Made by a program: the position numbers and the translations under genes. Positions 1-8,472 of a stretch of DNA of 64,000 nt are shown here, in pieces. The notes below the pieces were generated by a model. It did no database searches, was not told where the DNA came from, and saw only the letters and a list, made by a program, of their open reading frames with translations. Origin of the DNA: Pannonibacter sp051860505. GTDB taxonomy: Bacteria; Pseudomonadota; Alphaproteobacteria; Rhizobiales; Stappiaceae. Each line of letters starts with the position of its first letter. The stretch's first letter is position 1. Location: contig NZ_JBHYDX010000021.1 of NCBI RefSeq assembly GCF_051860505.1, positions 1-64,000 of the forward strand, in the 5' to 3' direction.

Positions 1-150
1 TCGCCATACCTTTACAAGGGCAGAAACGTCATCGAGCGCATGTTCGGAAGGCTGAAGGAATTCCGCAGGATCGCAACTCGCTATGACCGAAATGCCAGGA
101 ACTTTCTCTCGTCCATCTGCCTCGCGGCAACCGTATGCTACTGGTTATGA
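1..150 (+). pseudogene. IS5-family transposase, C-terminal end (cut by window edge)
   Basis: An open frame enters from the left edge and ends at TGA after 49 codons. It contains the block NVIERMFGRLKEFRRIATRYD, typical of the end of the DDE domain of IS5-family (IS427-like) transposases: the R-x-x-IE-R-x-F-x-x-LK stretch carries the final catalytic Glu. It ends with a hydrophobic LAATVCYWL tail, also usual for the family. The rest of the element lies outside the window, so I cannot say whether the transposase is intact. The terminal inverted repeat should lie within a few tens of bases after the stop, but with only one end visible I cannot define it. The neighbours downstream are decayed RHS sequences, consistent with an insertion-prone patch. 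Confidence 0.8.
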
Positions 151-694
151 GTCTGAAGCCTAGTCGGCATAGACATTGCTGCGCCCGCATGCGGTGACGT
201 GAGGCCGGCAGCCAGAGCTACACCTACGACGCGCCATGTCCACTTTCTGGGCAACATGACCGCGGGCGGCGGGCGGACGATGACCTATGACGGGCTCGAC
301 CGGCCGGTGCCCATATTTAGGATTGGTGACCCGCGCCGGCACGACGATGACCTTTTGCCTCAGGTCCGGACGGCGCGCGGCTGAAGAAGGTCAGCGGCGG
401 CCCAAATGGTAATCTGGCTACGCTGTACCTCGGCGCAGACGAGGAGATCACGCCGGAGGGGCGCAAGATCCGGGCTTCCCTGTTTTGCGCGTAAGCCGCG
501 CAGGCGCACGCGGGCGTGCGCGAGGTGGACGGAACGCTCAACTGGCTGCAAGGCGATCACCTGGCCTCGATCCGGCTGATGACGGACGGCAGCGGCGCGG
601 TTATCGCGGAGAACCATTACCGCCCCTATGGCCAGCGCTCGGAGCTGCGAGCCAAGCGGCGAACCTGCCGCGTGAATCCAATGGCTGGATCGCC

Positions 695-751
695 GGCCCG
701 CTTTGCGGGCCAACTCTCTGTTGTGGTCAGGGCGCAGAAGCGCCCTGACCA
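695..751. repeat. Pair of perfect hairpins inserted in the RHS relic
   Basis: Two perfect inverted repeats lie 12 bases apart: GGCCCGC-TTT-GCGGGCC at 695-711 and TGGTCAGGGCGC-AGAA-GCGCCCTGACCA at 724-751 (12-bp stem). They fall between the conserved RHS peptides GWI and DDPETGLTYL, which are normally only a few residues apart, so about 60 bases look inserted. No T-run follows, so they are poor terminators. They resemble small palindromic repeats dispersed in alphaproteobacterial genomes. Confidence 0.6.
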
Positions 752-807
752 GGCGCGACGACCCGGAAACCGGCCTCACCTACCTTGAGCGCCCGCTACG
801 GAGCCTG

Positions 808-826
808 TCCCCGGCCTGACCGGGGA
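808..826. repeat. Short palindrome TCCCCGG-CCTGA-CCGGGGA in the RHS relic
   Basis: A perfect 7-bp stem with a 5-base loop replaces the residues normally found between LTYL and RFVSPDW in RHS cores (usually HARYYDPVLG). The sequence is close to the CCCCGG...CCGGGG palindromes common between genes of alphaproteobacteria, so it is probably a small repeat insertion that shifted the frame. Confidence 0.5.
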
Positions 827-1590
827 ACCCCATCCTCGCCCGCTTCGTCTCACCAGACTGGTTCGATCCAACCAAACCCGGCGTCGGAACAAACAGGTAT
901 GCCTATGCGGCGAATAATCCAATCCTGTTCAAGGATCCGAGTGGGAACAAGGCCTATGACGCTCTCGACAATCCTGGCGCGCTGGTCGGGCCTTCCAACT
1001 ATAGCGGAAGTGGGGGCGGAAAAGCCAATTGGAGAGGTTCTGTCGGCGGAGGAACCGGCGGAGACCGACGCGGAAGCACCGTTCGAGTAGGCGAACAAAA
1101 AGTTGCGTTTGCCCCGGCGGTGCTTGGCGGAATTGAGCTTGGTGCTTGGGCTTGGGGCGCCCTCGGGTTCGGAACAGGGCTTGCGATCGGGACTGCCGGG
1201 GTTCAGCATCTGAATGAAGAGGCAGGGAACCAACCGCAGAGCGTAGGTTCGCAGGGAAGGCGCGGCTTGGGCAATGCCGCAGGTGGTTCACCTGGTGGTC
1301 CAGACGATGATGATAATTGGCCCCACAGCAAGTATGAGCGGGCTACAGATCGGAGAAGTCGCTTTGAGAACAGATCTACTGATATAAGTTCACATGAATT
1401 TAAGAGTAACCTTCGAACAAACGGATGGAGAGAGACTGTTTCCCGCGATGGGAATGGGATCAACTTTGAGAAGAATGGCGCAAGATACTTTATTCGTGAG
1501 GAGGCGAGAAGTACTTGAGGCACAACGGCAGACTTCTATCGGGCTGGAAGCTCAAGGGTAGATGTTAAGATCAGATTTGAGGTGAATTAA

Positions 1591-2163
1591 ATGCAAAAAT
1601 TTAAGTTCCCAACTGAGATGCTGACCGGTGGTCGTTTGCCAGATCAGGTATTCACGGACAAGAAAGGAGGGTATTTCTTCTTTGAATTTCCCTGGTCGTT
1701 TGGCGAAGAGGCGTGGAATTTTTTCTCTAGTATTTCTAAATTTTACGGTGAGGAGTATATTTTTGTGCGATGTATAGATCCTGACTATTACACGTATTAT
1801 ATGAAAAATTTCGGATTAAAGGCTGAGTTCTGCTTTCCGTGTCACGGGACGCCGGAAGAATATACGGAGACTATGTTTAAATTTCCAGAAAAAAATTGTG
1901 CGGATGCTGTGGGCTATCGTGGTGATGTAATTGCTTGGGGCGGAAGTTCGGGGGAATGGGTATGTTGGGGTGAACGTTTTACTGGACTATGTATATTTCA
2001 ATGCTCATTGTCTGAAGATGAATTTCTTGCTTTTTATAGTAAATTAAGTGGTGTTTTTCCGATTCACACACTTGATGAAGCGTTAGATGGGTTGGTTTCA
2101 ATTGAGTTTGCGCCAGATGAATATGTTTTATTCCAAGATCGTATGCGTGAAGTATACGGTTAA
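1591..2163 (+). CDS. Putative immunity protein for the RHS toxin tail
   Basis: This is an intact 190-residue gene whose ATG follows the TAA of the RHS toxin tail with no gap, the position where immunity genes sit in polymorphic toxin loci. It is clearly AT-richer than its surroundings, a common sign of a horizontally moved toxin/immunity cassette. The protein is soluble, acidic and very rich in aromatic residues (FFFEFPWSFGEEAWNFF near residue 30, DPDYYTYYMKNFG near 70). It has no signal peptide or membrane segment, as expected for a cytoplasmic inhibitor. I do not recognise the family, and immunity function is inferred only from position, size and composition. It has outlived its broken RHS partner, as orphan immunity genes often do. 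Confidence 0.55.
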   Translation: MQKFKFPTEMLTGGRLPDQVFTDKKGGYFFFEFPWSFGEEAWNFFSSISKFYGEEYIFVRCIDPDYYTYYMKNFGLKAEFCFPCHGTPEEYTETMFKFPEKNCADAVGYRGDVIAWGGSSGEWVCWGERFTGLCIFQCSLSEDEFLAFYSKLSGVFPIHTLDEALDGLVSIEFAPDEYVLFQDRMREVYG

Positions 2164-2165
2164 GT

Positions 2166-2845
2166 TTGGAAATTGCTTATAGCGGAACTATTCAAACTCT
2201 GATCGTTAACTTTCTTAACATCAGCTGCCTTCGCCGTGCTGGCGTTGCGGCGCTGTCGGCGGTGTATCTGGTGCAGAGCGTGGCGCTTGGGCTCGCGCCG
2301 GCGCAGGCGCAGGTGTCGCCTCCGTCCTCTGGTCAGGCCTCTGGCCAGTCGACAACCCAGGCCTCGACCCAGTCCTCGGGCACGAACGCAACGCCGGGGG
2401 TGGTGGGCTACCCGTATGACGGCTTCGGTCGGCTGAGCGCCGTGCCGGGCCTGATCAACCCCCTATCCATTTTCTGGCACCTGTCATGCCAGCGGCCAGC
2501 CGCTGGTCACCACCTCTGCCAACCGGGTCATCGAGACCCGCAGCTATGACGGCAACCGGCTGTGGCTGCCAAGTCAAGGCATGGGCATCGTCACGACAGG
2601 GCCCAATGCTGGAACGGGTGGGGCGTCGCTGTTCCCGGAGAGCTGCACCCGCAACGATCTTGCCGCGTTTTGGGGGGCTGATCACCCCGTTCACATTGAA
2701 CTGGCCCATCGAACCGGCTCTATGGCACCTGGGCTATGACCACGACACGGTAAACCGGCTGACGCAGCCCGCCCAACCAGGACAGCGCCGACGTCTGACA
2801 GAGCTTCACCCCCGAAACATACGTCTGGCGCGGCGGACACCATGA
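2166..2845 (+). pseudogene. N-terminal relic of a second RHS/YD-repeat protein
   Basis: From about 2226 the frame reads CLRRAGVAALSAVYLVQSVA and then ALGLAPAQAQ, a signal peptide with an AQA-type cleavage site. A Gln/Ser/Thr-rich linker follows, then the YD-like block VGYPYDGFGRLSAVPG. The frame is lost near 2450. RHS-like sequence resumes in another frame at 2491 (GQPLVTTSANRVIETRSYDG, stop 2737-2739) and again in a third frame (LGYDHDTVNRLTQP, about 2728-2770). It is therefore an exported RHS protein reduced to its first few hundred codons with at least two frameshifts. The only start seen for the first frame is TTG at 2166, three bases after the immunity gene stop, so the two may once have been transcribed together or joined by recombination between RHS genes. 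Confidence 0.65.
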
Positions 2846-3153
2846 CGTCGAACTCGGCCGTGCGCAGCGCCAAGCCCTCCCGCAGCCACGGACACTTGCC
2901 CGCCACCTGTGATGCGCCCAGGGGGCAGCACTCTATCCCCGGACATCTCTAAAGGCTTCTGTTCGGAAACGCTAAGACCAGCTGGAGCGTTCGGATGCTC
3001 AGGATCCACGGGCTAAAGCATTACGCCACCCGCGCGGTCATGGCGTTGCTGCGGGCCCTTGATCGTTCTGAACCTTACTCGCCAAAGACAGCTCGCCAAG
3101 CACCGCACCGGCCGCGGTAAAGACTGCAATGCCTCGACCTGATGCGACGCTGC
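2846..3153. other. Stretch with no recognisable gene
   Basis: About 300 bases between the RHS relic and the minus-strand secretion-gene fragments. I see no frame with a recognisable protein, no RNA gene and no clear repeat. It is most likely decayed coding sequence at a junction between two unrelated relics. Confidence 0.5.
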
Positions 3154-3390
3154 TCAAGGCCGTGGACTGCTCTCCGGTGCCGGCGCAATACCGCTCTCGT
3201 CGTCTTTTGCTGCCTCCGGCGGATAGAGCATCACCGTCGCCTCGGCGCTCTGGTCCGGCCCGGACAATGCCAGCCGGACATGGTCCGCTGCCACGCCAAC
3301 CAGCCGCCACCCCTCAAGCTCCTCACCCACCGCCAGCCATTCCTGGCGGCTGTCAATGGCTTGTACAGGCTTCGTGACACCCAGATTGGC
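3154..3390 (-). pseudogene. Fragment resembling a small type II secretion protein (GspC/GspN-like)
   Basis: Read on the minus strand, a frame of about 78 codons ending in TGA contains QEWLAVGEELEGWRLVGVAA then DHVRLALSG. The pattern 'x-L-x-V-G-E-x-L-x-GW-x-L-x-x-V-x-x-D-x-V-x-L' is seen in the small beta-domain of GspC-type and related secretion proteins. It has no start codon: a TGA lies upstream in frame. It sits 50 bases downstream of a truncated GspG in the same orientation, which supports a shared secretion-locus origin. The family assignment is tentative and rests on a short motif plus this neighbour. Confidence 0.35.
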
Positions 3391-3441
3391 GACGTCATTT
3401 CATGGCGCTATGGCTGCGTGGGTGCTGGGCTGCCTGGCTTG

Positions 3442-3793
3442 TCAGTATTTGATATCGCCGTCCTCGCCGGATCCGCCGTCGCGGCCGTCGCGGCCGAGGG
3501 TGGAGATCTCGTAAGGGCGCGTCTGGCCGGGGACCTTGTAGATGTAGGGCCGGCCCCAGGGATCCTGCAGGGCTTGCGGATCATCGATGTAGGGCCCGGC
3601 CCAGCTCTTGACGCCGGAGGGTGCAGTGACGAGGGCGGCAAGGCCGGCGGCCTCGCTCGGGTAATTGCCCGTGTCGACATAGAAGAGCTCGAGCGAGCTC
3701 TGGATGCTTTTCATCTGCAGTCCGGCCGCCTTTTCCTTGGACTTGCCAAGAAAGGTGGCCGCGCGCGGCCCGACAATTCCGACGATGAATCCC
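3442..3793 (-). pseudogene. Truncated GspG-like major pseudopilin (type II secretion)
   Basis: The C-terminal part of a GspG is clear: a helix with FLGKSKEKAAGLQMKSIQSS, then LFYVDTGNYPSEAAGLAALV, a GPYIDDPQALQDPWGRPYIY block and a Gly-rich DGRDGGSGEDGDIKY end. The aspartates of this last loop match the calcium site of GspG. What is missing is the N-terminal class III signal and the first half of the transmembrane helix: reading back, only GFIVGIVGPR remains before an in-frame TGA. Without the GFxxxE prepilin peptidase site it cannot be processed, so I call it a pseudogene. No other intact gsp genes are in the window. Confidence 0.7.
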
Positions 3794-3816
3794 TGTCTAC
3801 TGTCATCGGGTCACAC

Positions 3817-5025
3817 TTATCTCAAGTCTTCACCGCTCCTATCCCCGCGCACATCCGCGCTGGCTGCCGTCAGCTTGTCCAGAAAGCGGTCAATGTCCCG
3901 CGTGAGATCTTCCTCCGCTTCCAGCCCGATGCTGAACCGCAGGATCTGGTGGGCCCCCTGCCAGGGCCGCGCGGTCCGGGTGCCGGTGGTGGGTTGCGGG
4001 GCCAGCAGGCTTCGGGTTCCGCCCCAGGAGGCACCGATGGCAAAGGTCTGTAGCCCGCTGAGGGCCGCATCGATATGCGGTGTGGCGTCAGGGGTGAACT
4101 CGACACTGAACAGCGGGCTGGAGCCGGTGAAGTCACGCAGCCACACCTCGTGGCCCGGACTGCCAGGCAGCGCCGGATGCAGTACGCGATGAACGGCAGG
4201 AAAGCCCGCAAGACGCGTCGCCAGCCGCAGGGCCACGGCGCTGGCATGGGCCAGCCGCAGCGGCATCGTTTCCATGCCGCGCAGGACAAGTGCTGCATCA
4301 TCCGGCGACACGCCGCTGCCGAGCCTGCCGATCAGATTGCGCAGCGGCAGGATCAGCGCCTTGTCGCGCAAGGTCAGCGCGCCCATCAGAAGATCGGCAT
4401 GCCCGCCATGGAACTTGGTCAGGGCTTCTGCCACAAGGTCAACGCCATGCCGCAGCGGCTTGAAGTTGAGCGCGGTCGCCCATGTGTTGTCGCAGCCGAC
4501 GAGGGCGCCATGCTGGTGCGCGATCGCGGTGATGGCCGGCAGATCCATCACCTCCATCGTGTTGGACCCGGGGGATTCGCACCAGACAAGCCGCGTGCGG
4601 GCGTCGATCTGCCGGGCCACATCCTCAGGCGACAGCGGATCGAAGTAGCGCACCGTCACGCCCATCCGCACAAGATCGAGATCGGCGAACTGGCGGACCG
4701 GCGGGTAGACCGTATCGGCAATCAGCACCGTGTCGCCAGCCGACAGCACCGCCAGCATGGCCAGAACCACGGCGGCCTGTCCGGAGGGCGTCAGAAATGT
4801 CCAGGCGCCGCCGTGCAGGTCGCTGAGGCTGCGTTCCAGCATGCGCGTCGTGGGCGTGCCATGCAGGCCGTAGGTGTAGCCCTCAGGGGCCAGATCGCCG
4901 CGCGCCGCAAACGTGGCCGCATCCGGGAAGACGATGGTGGAGGCGCGATAGACGGGCACAGCAAGCGCGCGAAACCCGTCGGTTTCCGCTTGCGGATGAT
5001 GGAGGCAACGGGTGGTGTCCTGCAT
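3817..5025 (-). CDS. metC: Cystathionine beta-lyase (PLP-dependent)
   Basis: A 402-residue member of the Cys/Met-metabolism PLP enzyme family, which cleaves cystathionine to homocysteine, pyruvate and ammonia in methionine synthesis. Visible features are the substrate/phosphate loop YGLHGTPTT (about residues 52-60), the cofactor-holding CDNTWAT (Asp179), and the Schiff-base lysine in ALTKFHGGHAD (Lys204). Length and the GLHGTPTT signature fit the MetC type better than gamma-synthase or gamma-lyase. It has its own upstream gap of about 260 bases and is not in an operon with nrdF. The 3' end lies about 24 bases from the GspG relic, so the accessory patch abuts it directly. A related activity on other thiols or C-S substrates cannot be excluded. 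Confidence 0.88.
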   Translation of the reverse strand: MQDTTRCLHHPQAETDGFRALAVPVYRASTIVFPDAATFAARGDLAPEGYTYGLHGTPTTRMLERSLSDLHGGAWTFLTPSGQAAVVLAMLAVLSAGDTVLIADTVYPPVRQFADLDLVRMGVTVRYFDPLSPEDVARQIDARTRLVWCESPGSNTMEVMDLPAITAIAHQHGALVGCDNTWATALNFKPLRHGVDLVAEALTKFHGGHADLLMGALTLRDKALILPLRNLIGRLGSGVSPDDAALVLRGMETMPLRLAHASAVALRLATRLAGFPAVHRVLHPALPGSPGHEVWLRDFTGSSPLFSVEFTPDATPHIDAALSGLQTFAIGASWGGTRSLLAPQPTTGTRTARPWQGAHQILRFSIGLEAEEDLTRDIDRFLDKLTAASADVRGDRSGEDLR

Positions 5026-5249
5026 GGGTATCTCCTGACCGGCCCATAGGACACGGGGTTCAGCGTTCCGTCCAATCGTAAGATTGGCTCTATCCGAATC
5101 TCCGGGTTCTCCCGGCCAGGAAAGAGCGCCAGAGGGGCATTTGACAGGCGACTATTTTGGCCTGTTTACATCCCTGACCGTTGTTTCAGTCTTGTTCGGC
5201 GACCGAAGGATCTTGCTGGTCGATCCTGTGGTGGATCCAGCTCTGCCAG

Positions 5250-5278
5250 CCGGCGGACCAGGGCCCCTGATCCGCCGG
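5250..5278. terminator. GC-rich hairpin downstream of nrdF
   Basis: CCGGCGGA and TCCGCCGG form a perfect 8-bp stem around a 13-base loop that is itself partly self-complementary. It starts 10 bases after the nrdF stop on the minus strand. There is no T-run, so it may be a 3'-end stabilising hairpin rather than an intrinsic terminator. Confidence 0.45.
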
Positions 5279-5287
5279 CGAAATCAA

Positions 5288-6262
5288 TCAGAAGTCCCAG
5301 TCTTCGTCTTCGGTCGCGACCGCCTTGCCGATGACATAGGACGAGCCGGAGCCGGAGAAGAAGTCGTGGTTCTCGTCGGCGTTGGGCGAGAGCGCGGAGA
5401 GGATCGCCGGGTTCACCTTGCAGGCCTCGGCCGGGAACAGGGCCTCATAGCCGAGGTTCATCAGCGCCTTGTTGGCGTTATAATGCAGGAACTTCTTCAC
5501 GTCCTCGGTCAGGCCGGCCCCGTCATAGAGATCTTCCGTGTAGCGGGCCTCGTTGTCGTAAAGCTCCAGCAGCAGGTCAAAGGCGAAGTCCTTGATCTCC
5601 TGACGCCGCGCCTCCGGCTCGCGGTCCAGCGCGCGCTGGAACTTGTAGCCGATGTAGTAGCCGTGCACGGCTTCATCGCGGATGATGAGGCGGATCAGGT
5701 CGGCCGTGTTGGTCAGCTTGGCCCGGCTCGACCAGTACATCGGCAGATAGAAGCCGGAATAGAACAGGAAGCTTTCCAGGAAGACGGAGGCAACTTTTTT
5801 CTTCAAGGGATCGCCGCTGTCATACTGCTCCATGATCAGCGCCGACTTCTTCTGCAGGAACTCGTTTTCCTCGGACCAGCGATAGGCCTCGTCCACGTCG
5901 GACGTCATGCAGAGCGTGGAGAAGATCGAGGAATAGGAGCGCGCATGAACCGCTTCCATGAAGGAGATGTTCGACAGGACCGCTTCCTCGTGCTGGGTCA
6001 CGGCATCCGCCATCAGCTTCACCGCTCCAACCCCGTTCTGGATGGTGTCCAGCAGGGTCAGGCCGGTGAAGACGCGGATGGTCAGGCGTTGTTCCTCCGA
6101 CCGGAGCGTCGCCCAGGACGGAATGTCGTTGGACAGCGGCACCTTTTCCGGCAGCCAGAAATTCCCCGTCAGACGGTTCCAGACCTCGAGGTCCTTGTCG
6201 TCCTCAAGCCGGTTCCAGTTGATGGCGCGCACGCGGGAGGCGGGCTTGATATGCATGTTCAT
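5288..6262 (-). CDS. nrdF: Class Ib ribonucleotide reductase small subunit NrdF
   Basis: This 324-residue radical-generating subunit holds the dimetal-tyrosyl cofactor used by NrdE. All expected ligands are visible: Asp72 (LLDTIQ), Glu103 and His106 (FMEAVHARSY), Glu163 (FLESFLFYSGF), Glu197 and His200 (RDEAVHGYY), and the radical Tyr110. The C-terminal DEDWDF tail is the peptide that docks on the large subunit. I chose the ATG that follows GGGGAAAAGG; an in-frame GTG seven codons earlier overlaps the nrdE stop and is less likely. It is last in nrdH-I-E-F. The NrdI partner in the operon marks this as the Ib type, whose cofactor can be dimanganese. Confidence 0.95.
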   Translation of the reverse strand: MNMHIKPASRVRAINWNRLEDDKDLEVWNRLTGNFWLPEKVPLSNDIPSWATLRSEEQRLTIRVFTGLTLLDTIQNGVGAVKLMADAVTQHEEAVLSNISFMEAVHARSYSSIFSTLCMTSDVDEAYRWSEENEFLQKKSALIMEQYDSGDPLKKKVASVFLESFLFYSGFYLPMYWSSRAKLTNTADLIRLIIRDEAVHGYYIGYKFQRALDREPEARRQEIKDFAFDLLLELYDNEARYTEDLYDGAGLTEDVKKFLHYNANKALMNLGYEALFPAEACKVNPAILSALSPNADENHDFFSGSGSSYVIGKAVATEDEDWDF

Positions 6263-6279
6263 GGTGCCTTTTCCCCGGT

Positions 6280-8472
6280 TCACAGCGTGCAGGACACGCA
6301 GCCTTCGACCTGCGTGCCTTCCAGCGCCATCTGGCGCAGGCGGATGTAGTAGATGGTCTTGATGCCCTTCTTCCAGGCGTAGATCTGCGCCCGGTTGATG
6401 TCGCGCGTCGTCGCGGTGTCGCGGAAGAACAGGGTCAGGGACAGGCCCTGATCCACATGCTGCGTTGCCGCCGCATAGGTGTCGATGATCTTCTCCGGGC
6501 CGATTTCATAGGCATCCTGGTAATAGTCCAGGTTGTCATTGCTCATGTAGGCTGCCGGATAATAGACGCGGCCGATCTTGCCTTCCTTGCGGATCTCGAT
6601 CTTCGACACGATCGGATGGATCGAGGAGGTCGAGTGATTGATGTAGGAGATCGATCCGGTCGGTGGCACGGCCTGGAGGTTCTGGTTATAGAGCCCGCCA
6701 GTCATCACGGCGGCCTTCAGCGCCCGCCAATCATCCTGGGTCGGGATAGGAATGCCGGGATCGGCAAAGAGCTGCGCCACCTTCGATGTCTTCGGCGTCC
6801 AGGCCTGATCCGTGTACTTGTCGAAATAGGCACCAGAAGCATATTTCGAGGCCTCAAAGCCCTTGAAGCTGCGCCCCTTTTCCACCGCGAGCCGGTTCGA
6901 CGCCCGGATGGCGTGATAGGTCACCGTGTAGAAATAAATGTTGGTGAAGTCGACGCCTTCCTCGGAGCCGTAGTGGATGCGCTCGCGGGCGAGATAGCCG
7001 TGCAGGTTCATCTGGCCAAGGCCGATGGCGTGGCTGTCCTCGTTGCCCTTGGCGACCGACGGCACGGAGGCGATGTTGCTCATCTCCGACACGGCCGTCA
7101 GCGCACGGATCGAGGTCTCGATGGTCTTGCCGAAGTTGGCGCTGTCCATCGTCTTGGCGATGTTCAGCGAACCAAGGTTGCAGGAAATGTCCTTGCCGAG
7201 ATGGGCATAGGACAGGTCCTCGTTGAAGCGGCTTTCCTCGCTGACCTGCAGGATTTCCGAGCACAGGTTGCTCATCGAGATACGTCCGGCGATCGGGTTG
7301 GCCCGGTTCACCGTGTCCTCGAACATCAGGTAGGGATAGCCGCTCTCGAACTGGATCTCGGCTATGATCTGGAAGAACTCGCGCGCCTTGATCTTGGACT
7401 TGCGGATCCGCTTGTCCTCCACCATCTCGCGGTACTTTTCCGTCACCGATATCTCGGTGAAGGGAACGCCATAGACCCGCTCGATGTCATGCGGCGAGAA
7501 CAGGTACATGTCCTCGTTGTTCTTCGCGAGTTCGAACGTGATGTCCGGCACGACAACGCCGAGCGACAGCGTCTTGATGCGGATCTTCTCGTCCGCGTTC
7601 TCCCGCTTGGTGTCGAGGAACCGCAGGATGTCCGGGTGGTGCGCGTTGAGATAGACCGCGCCGGCGCCCTGGCGTGCGCCAAGCTGGTTGGCATAGGAGA
7701 AGCTGTCTTCCAGCAGTTTCATCACCGGGATGACGCCGGACGACTGGTTCTCGATCTGCTTGATCGGCGCACCGGCCTCACGAATGTTGGTCAGGCTGAG
7801 GGCGACGCCGCCGCCGCGCTTGGACAGCTGCAGGGCGGAGTTGATCGACCGGCCGATGGACTCCATGTTGTCCTCGACCCTGAGCAGGAAGCAGGACACC
7901 AGTTCGCCGCGCTGCTTCTTGCCGGCGTTGAGGAAAGTCGGCGTCGCCGGCTGGAAGCGGCCGGAAATGATCTCGTCCATCAGATCACGGGCCAGCTGCT
8001 CGTCGCCGCGCGCCAGCGTCAGCGCCACCATGCAGACACGGTCCTCGTAGCGCTCCAGGTAGCGCTTCCCGTCGAAGGTCTTCAGCGTGTAGCTGGTGTA
8101 ATATTTGAACGCGCCGAGGAAGGTCGGGAAGCGGAACTTCCTGTCATAGGCAGCATCGAAAAGGTCGCGGACGAACGCGAAGGAATACTGCGCCAGAACC
8201 TCGGGCTCGTAGTATCCTTCGGTCACCAGATAATCGAGCTTCTCCTTGAGGTTGTGGAAGAAGACGGTGTTCTGGTTCACATGGGTGAGGAAATACTGCC
8301 GCGCCGCTTCCCGGTCCTTGTCGAGCTGGATCCGGCCGTTCGCATCATAGAGGTTCAGCATCGCGTTGAGCGCGTGATAGTCCAGCTCCTCGACGGGCCG
8401 GCCCTTGCGGTCGGCCGTGAGGGGCTGCGCGGCTGCGTCATCCGCTTCCAAGAGTGAGGGCGTGTCTAGCAT
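6280..8472 (-). CDS. nrdE: Class Ib ribonucleotide reductase large subunit NrdE
   Basis: The 730-residue catalytic subunit reduces ribonucleoside diphosphates. Supporting stretches are FLNAGKKQRGELVSCFLLRV (substrate-reducing cysteine), MSNLCSEILQ (thiyl cysteine), the PPTGSISYINHSTSSIHP block, and the C-terminal EGCVSC pair that is re-reduced by NrdH. The short N-terminus without an ATP-cone is the usual class Ib arrangement. A longer reading from 8562 would run far into nrdI; I chose the ATG at 8472, which overlaps the nrdI stop by 7 bases and begins MLDTPSLLEADD. It belongs to the four-gene minus-strand operon controlled by the cobalamin riboswitch upstream of nrdH. Confidence 0.95.
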   Translation of the reverse strand: MLDTPSLLEADDAAAQPLTADRKGRPVEELDYHALNAMLNLYDANGRIQLDKDREAARQYFLTHVNQNTVFFHNLKEKLDYLVTEGYYEPEVLAQYSFAFVRDLFDAAYDRKFRFPTFLGAFKYYTSYTLKTFDGKRYLERYEDRVCMVALTLARGDEQLARDLMDEIISGRFQPATPTFLNAGKKQRGELVSCFLLRVEDNMESIGRSINSALQLSKRGGGVALSLTNIREAGAPIKQIENQSSGVIPVMKLLEDSFSYANQLGARQGAGAVYLNAHHPDILRFLDTKRENADEKIRIKTLSLGVVVPDITFELAKNNEDMYLFSPHDIERVYGVPFTEISVTEKYREMVEDKRIRKSKIKAREFFQIIAEIQFESGYPYLMFEDTVNRANPIAGRISMSNLCSEILQVSEESRFNEDLSYAHLGKDISCNLGSLNIAKTMDSANFGKTIETSIRALTAVSEMSNIASVPSVAKGNEDSHAIGLGQMNLHGYLARERIHYGSEEGVDFTNIYFYTVTYHAIRASNRLAVEKGRSFKGFEASKYASGAYFDKYTDQAWTPKTSKVAQLFADPGIPIPTQDDWRALKAAVMTGGLYNQNLQAVPPTGSISYINHSTSSIHPIVSKIEIRKEGKIGRVYYPAAYMSNDNLDYYQDAYEIGPEKIIDTYAAATQHVDQGLSLTLFFRDTATTRDINRAQIYAWKKGIKTIYYIRLRQMALEGTQVEGCVSCTL

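Larger units (their letters stand above)
199..1590 (+). pseudogene. Decayed RHS/YD-repeat protein with C-terminal toxin-like tail
   Basis: Recognisable RHS blocks occur in order but in different frames: GNMTAGGGRTMTYDGLDRP (about 255-310), DGARLKKVSGG and LYLGADEEITPEGRKIR (about 365-470), GDHLASIRLMTDGSGAVIAE (about 553-612), GLTYLE (about 773-790), and the core-end signature RFVSPDWFDP...NRYAYAANNP...DPSGN (about 842-950). After the core the frame stays open into a short variable tail of the sort that carries a polymorphic toxin. That tail is interrupted by TGA at 1516-1518, but the same frame then continues GTTADFYRAGSSRVDVKIRF to TAA at 1588-1590, directly before the next ATG. The core is broken by several frameshifts and by short palindromes. 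The toxin class is not recognisable; the beta-rich KIRF ending recalls small RNase toxins, but this is only an impression. Confidence 0.8.

Noticed and set aside
695..751. Rho-independent terminators in the RHS relic
   Set aside because: Stems are strong but no T-run follows on either strand and they sit inside former coding sequence.
1516..1518. Possible selenocysteine or programmed readthrough at the in-frame TGA of the RHS tail
   Set aside because: No selenocysteine insertion hairpin is evident and the upstream gene is already broken by frameshifts; a simple nonsense mutation is enough.
3142..4053. A 303-codon plus-strand frame across the secretion relics
   Set aside because: It crosses the GspG fragment and the end of metC in antisense and resembles nothing; the minus-strand readings are recognisable.
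6457..8457. A 666-codon open frame on the plus strand
   Set aside because: It is the antisense frame of nrdE, kept open by high GC and codon bias; the nrdE reading has full catalytic motifs.
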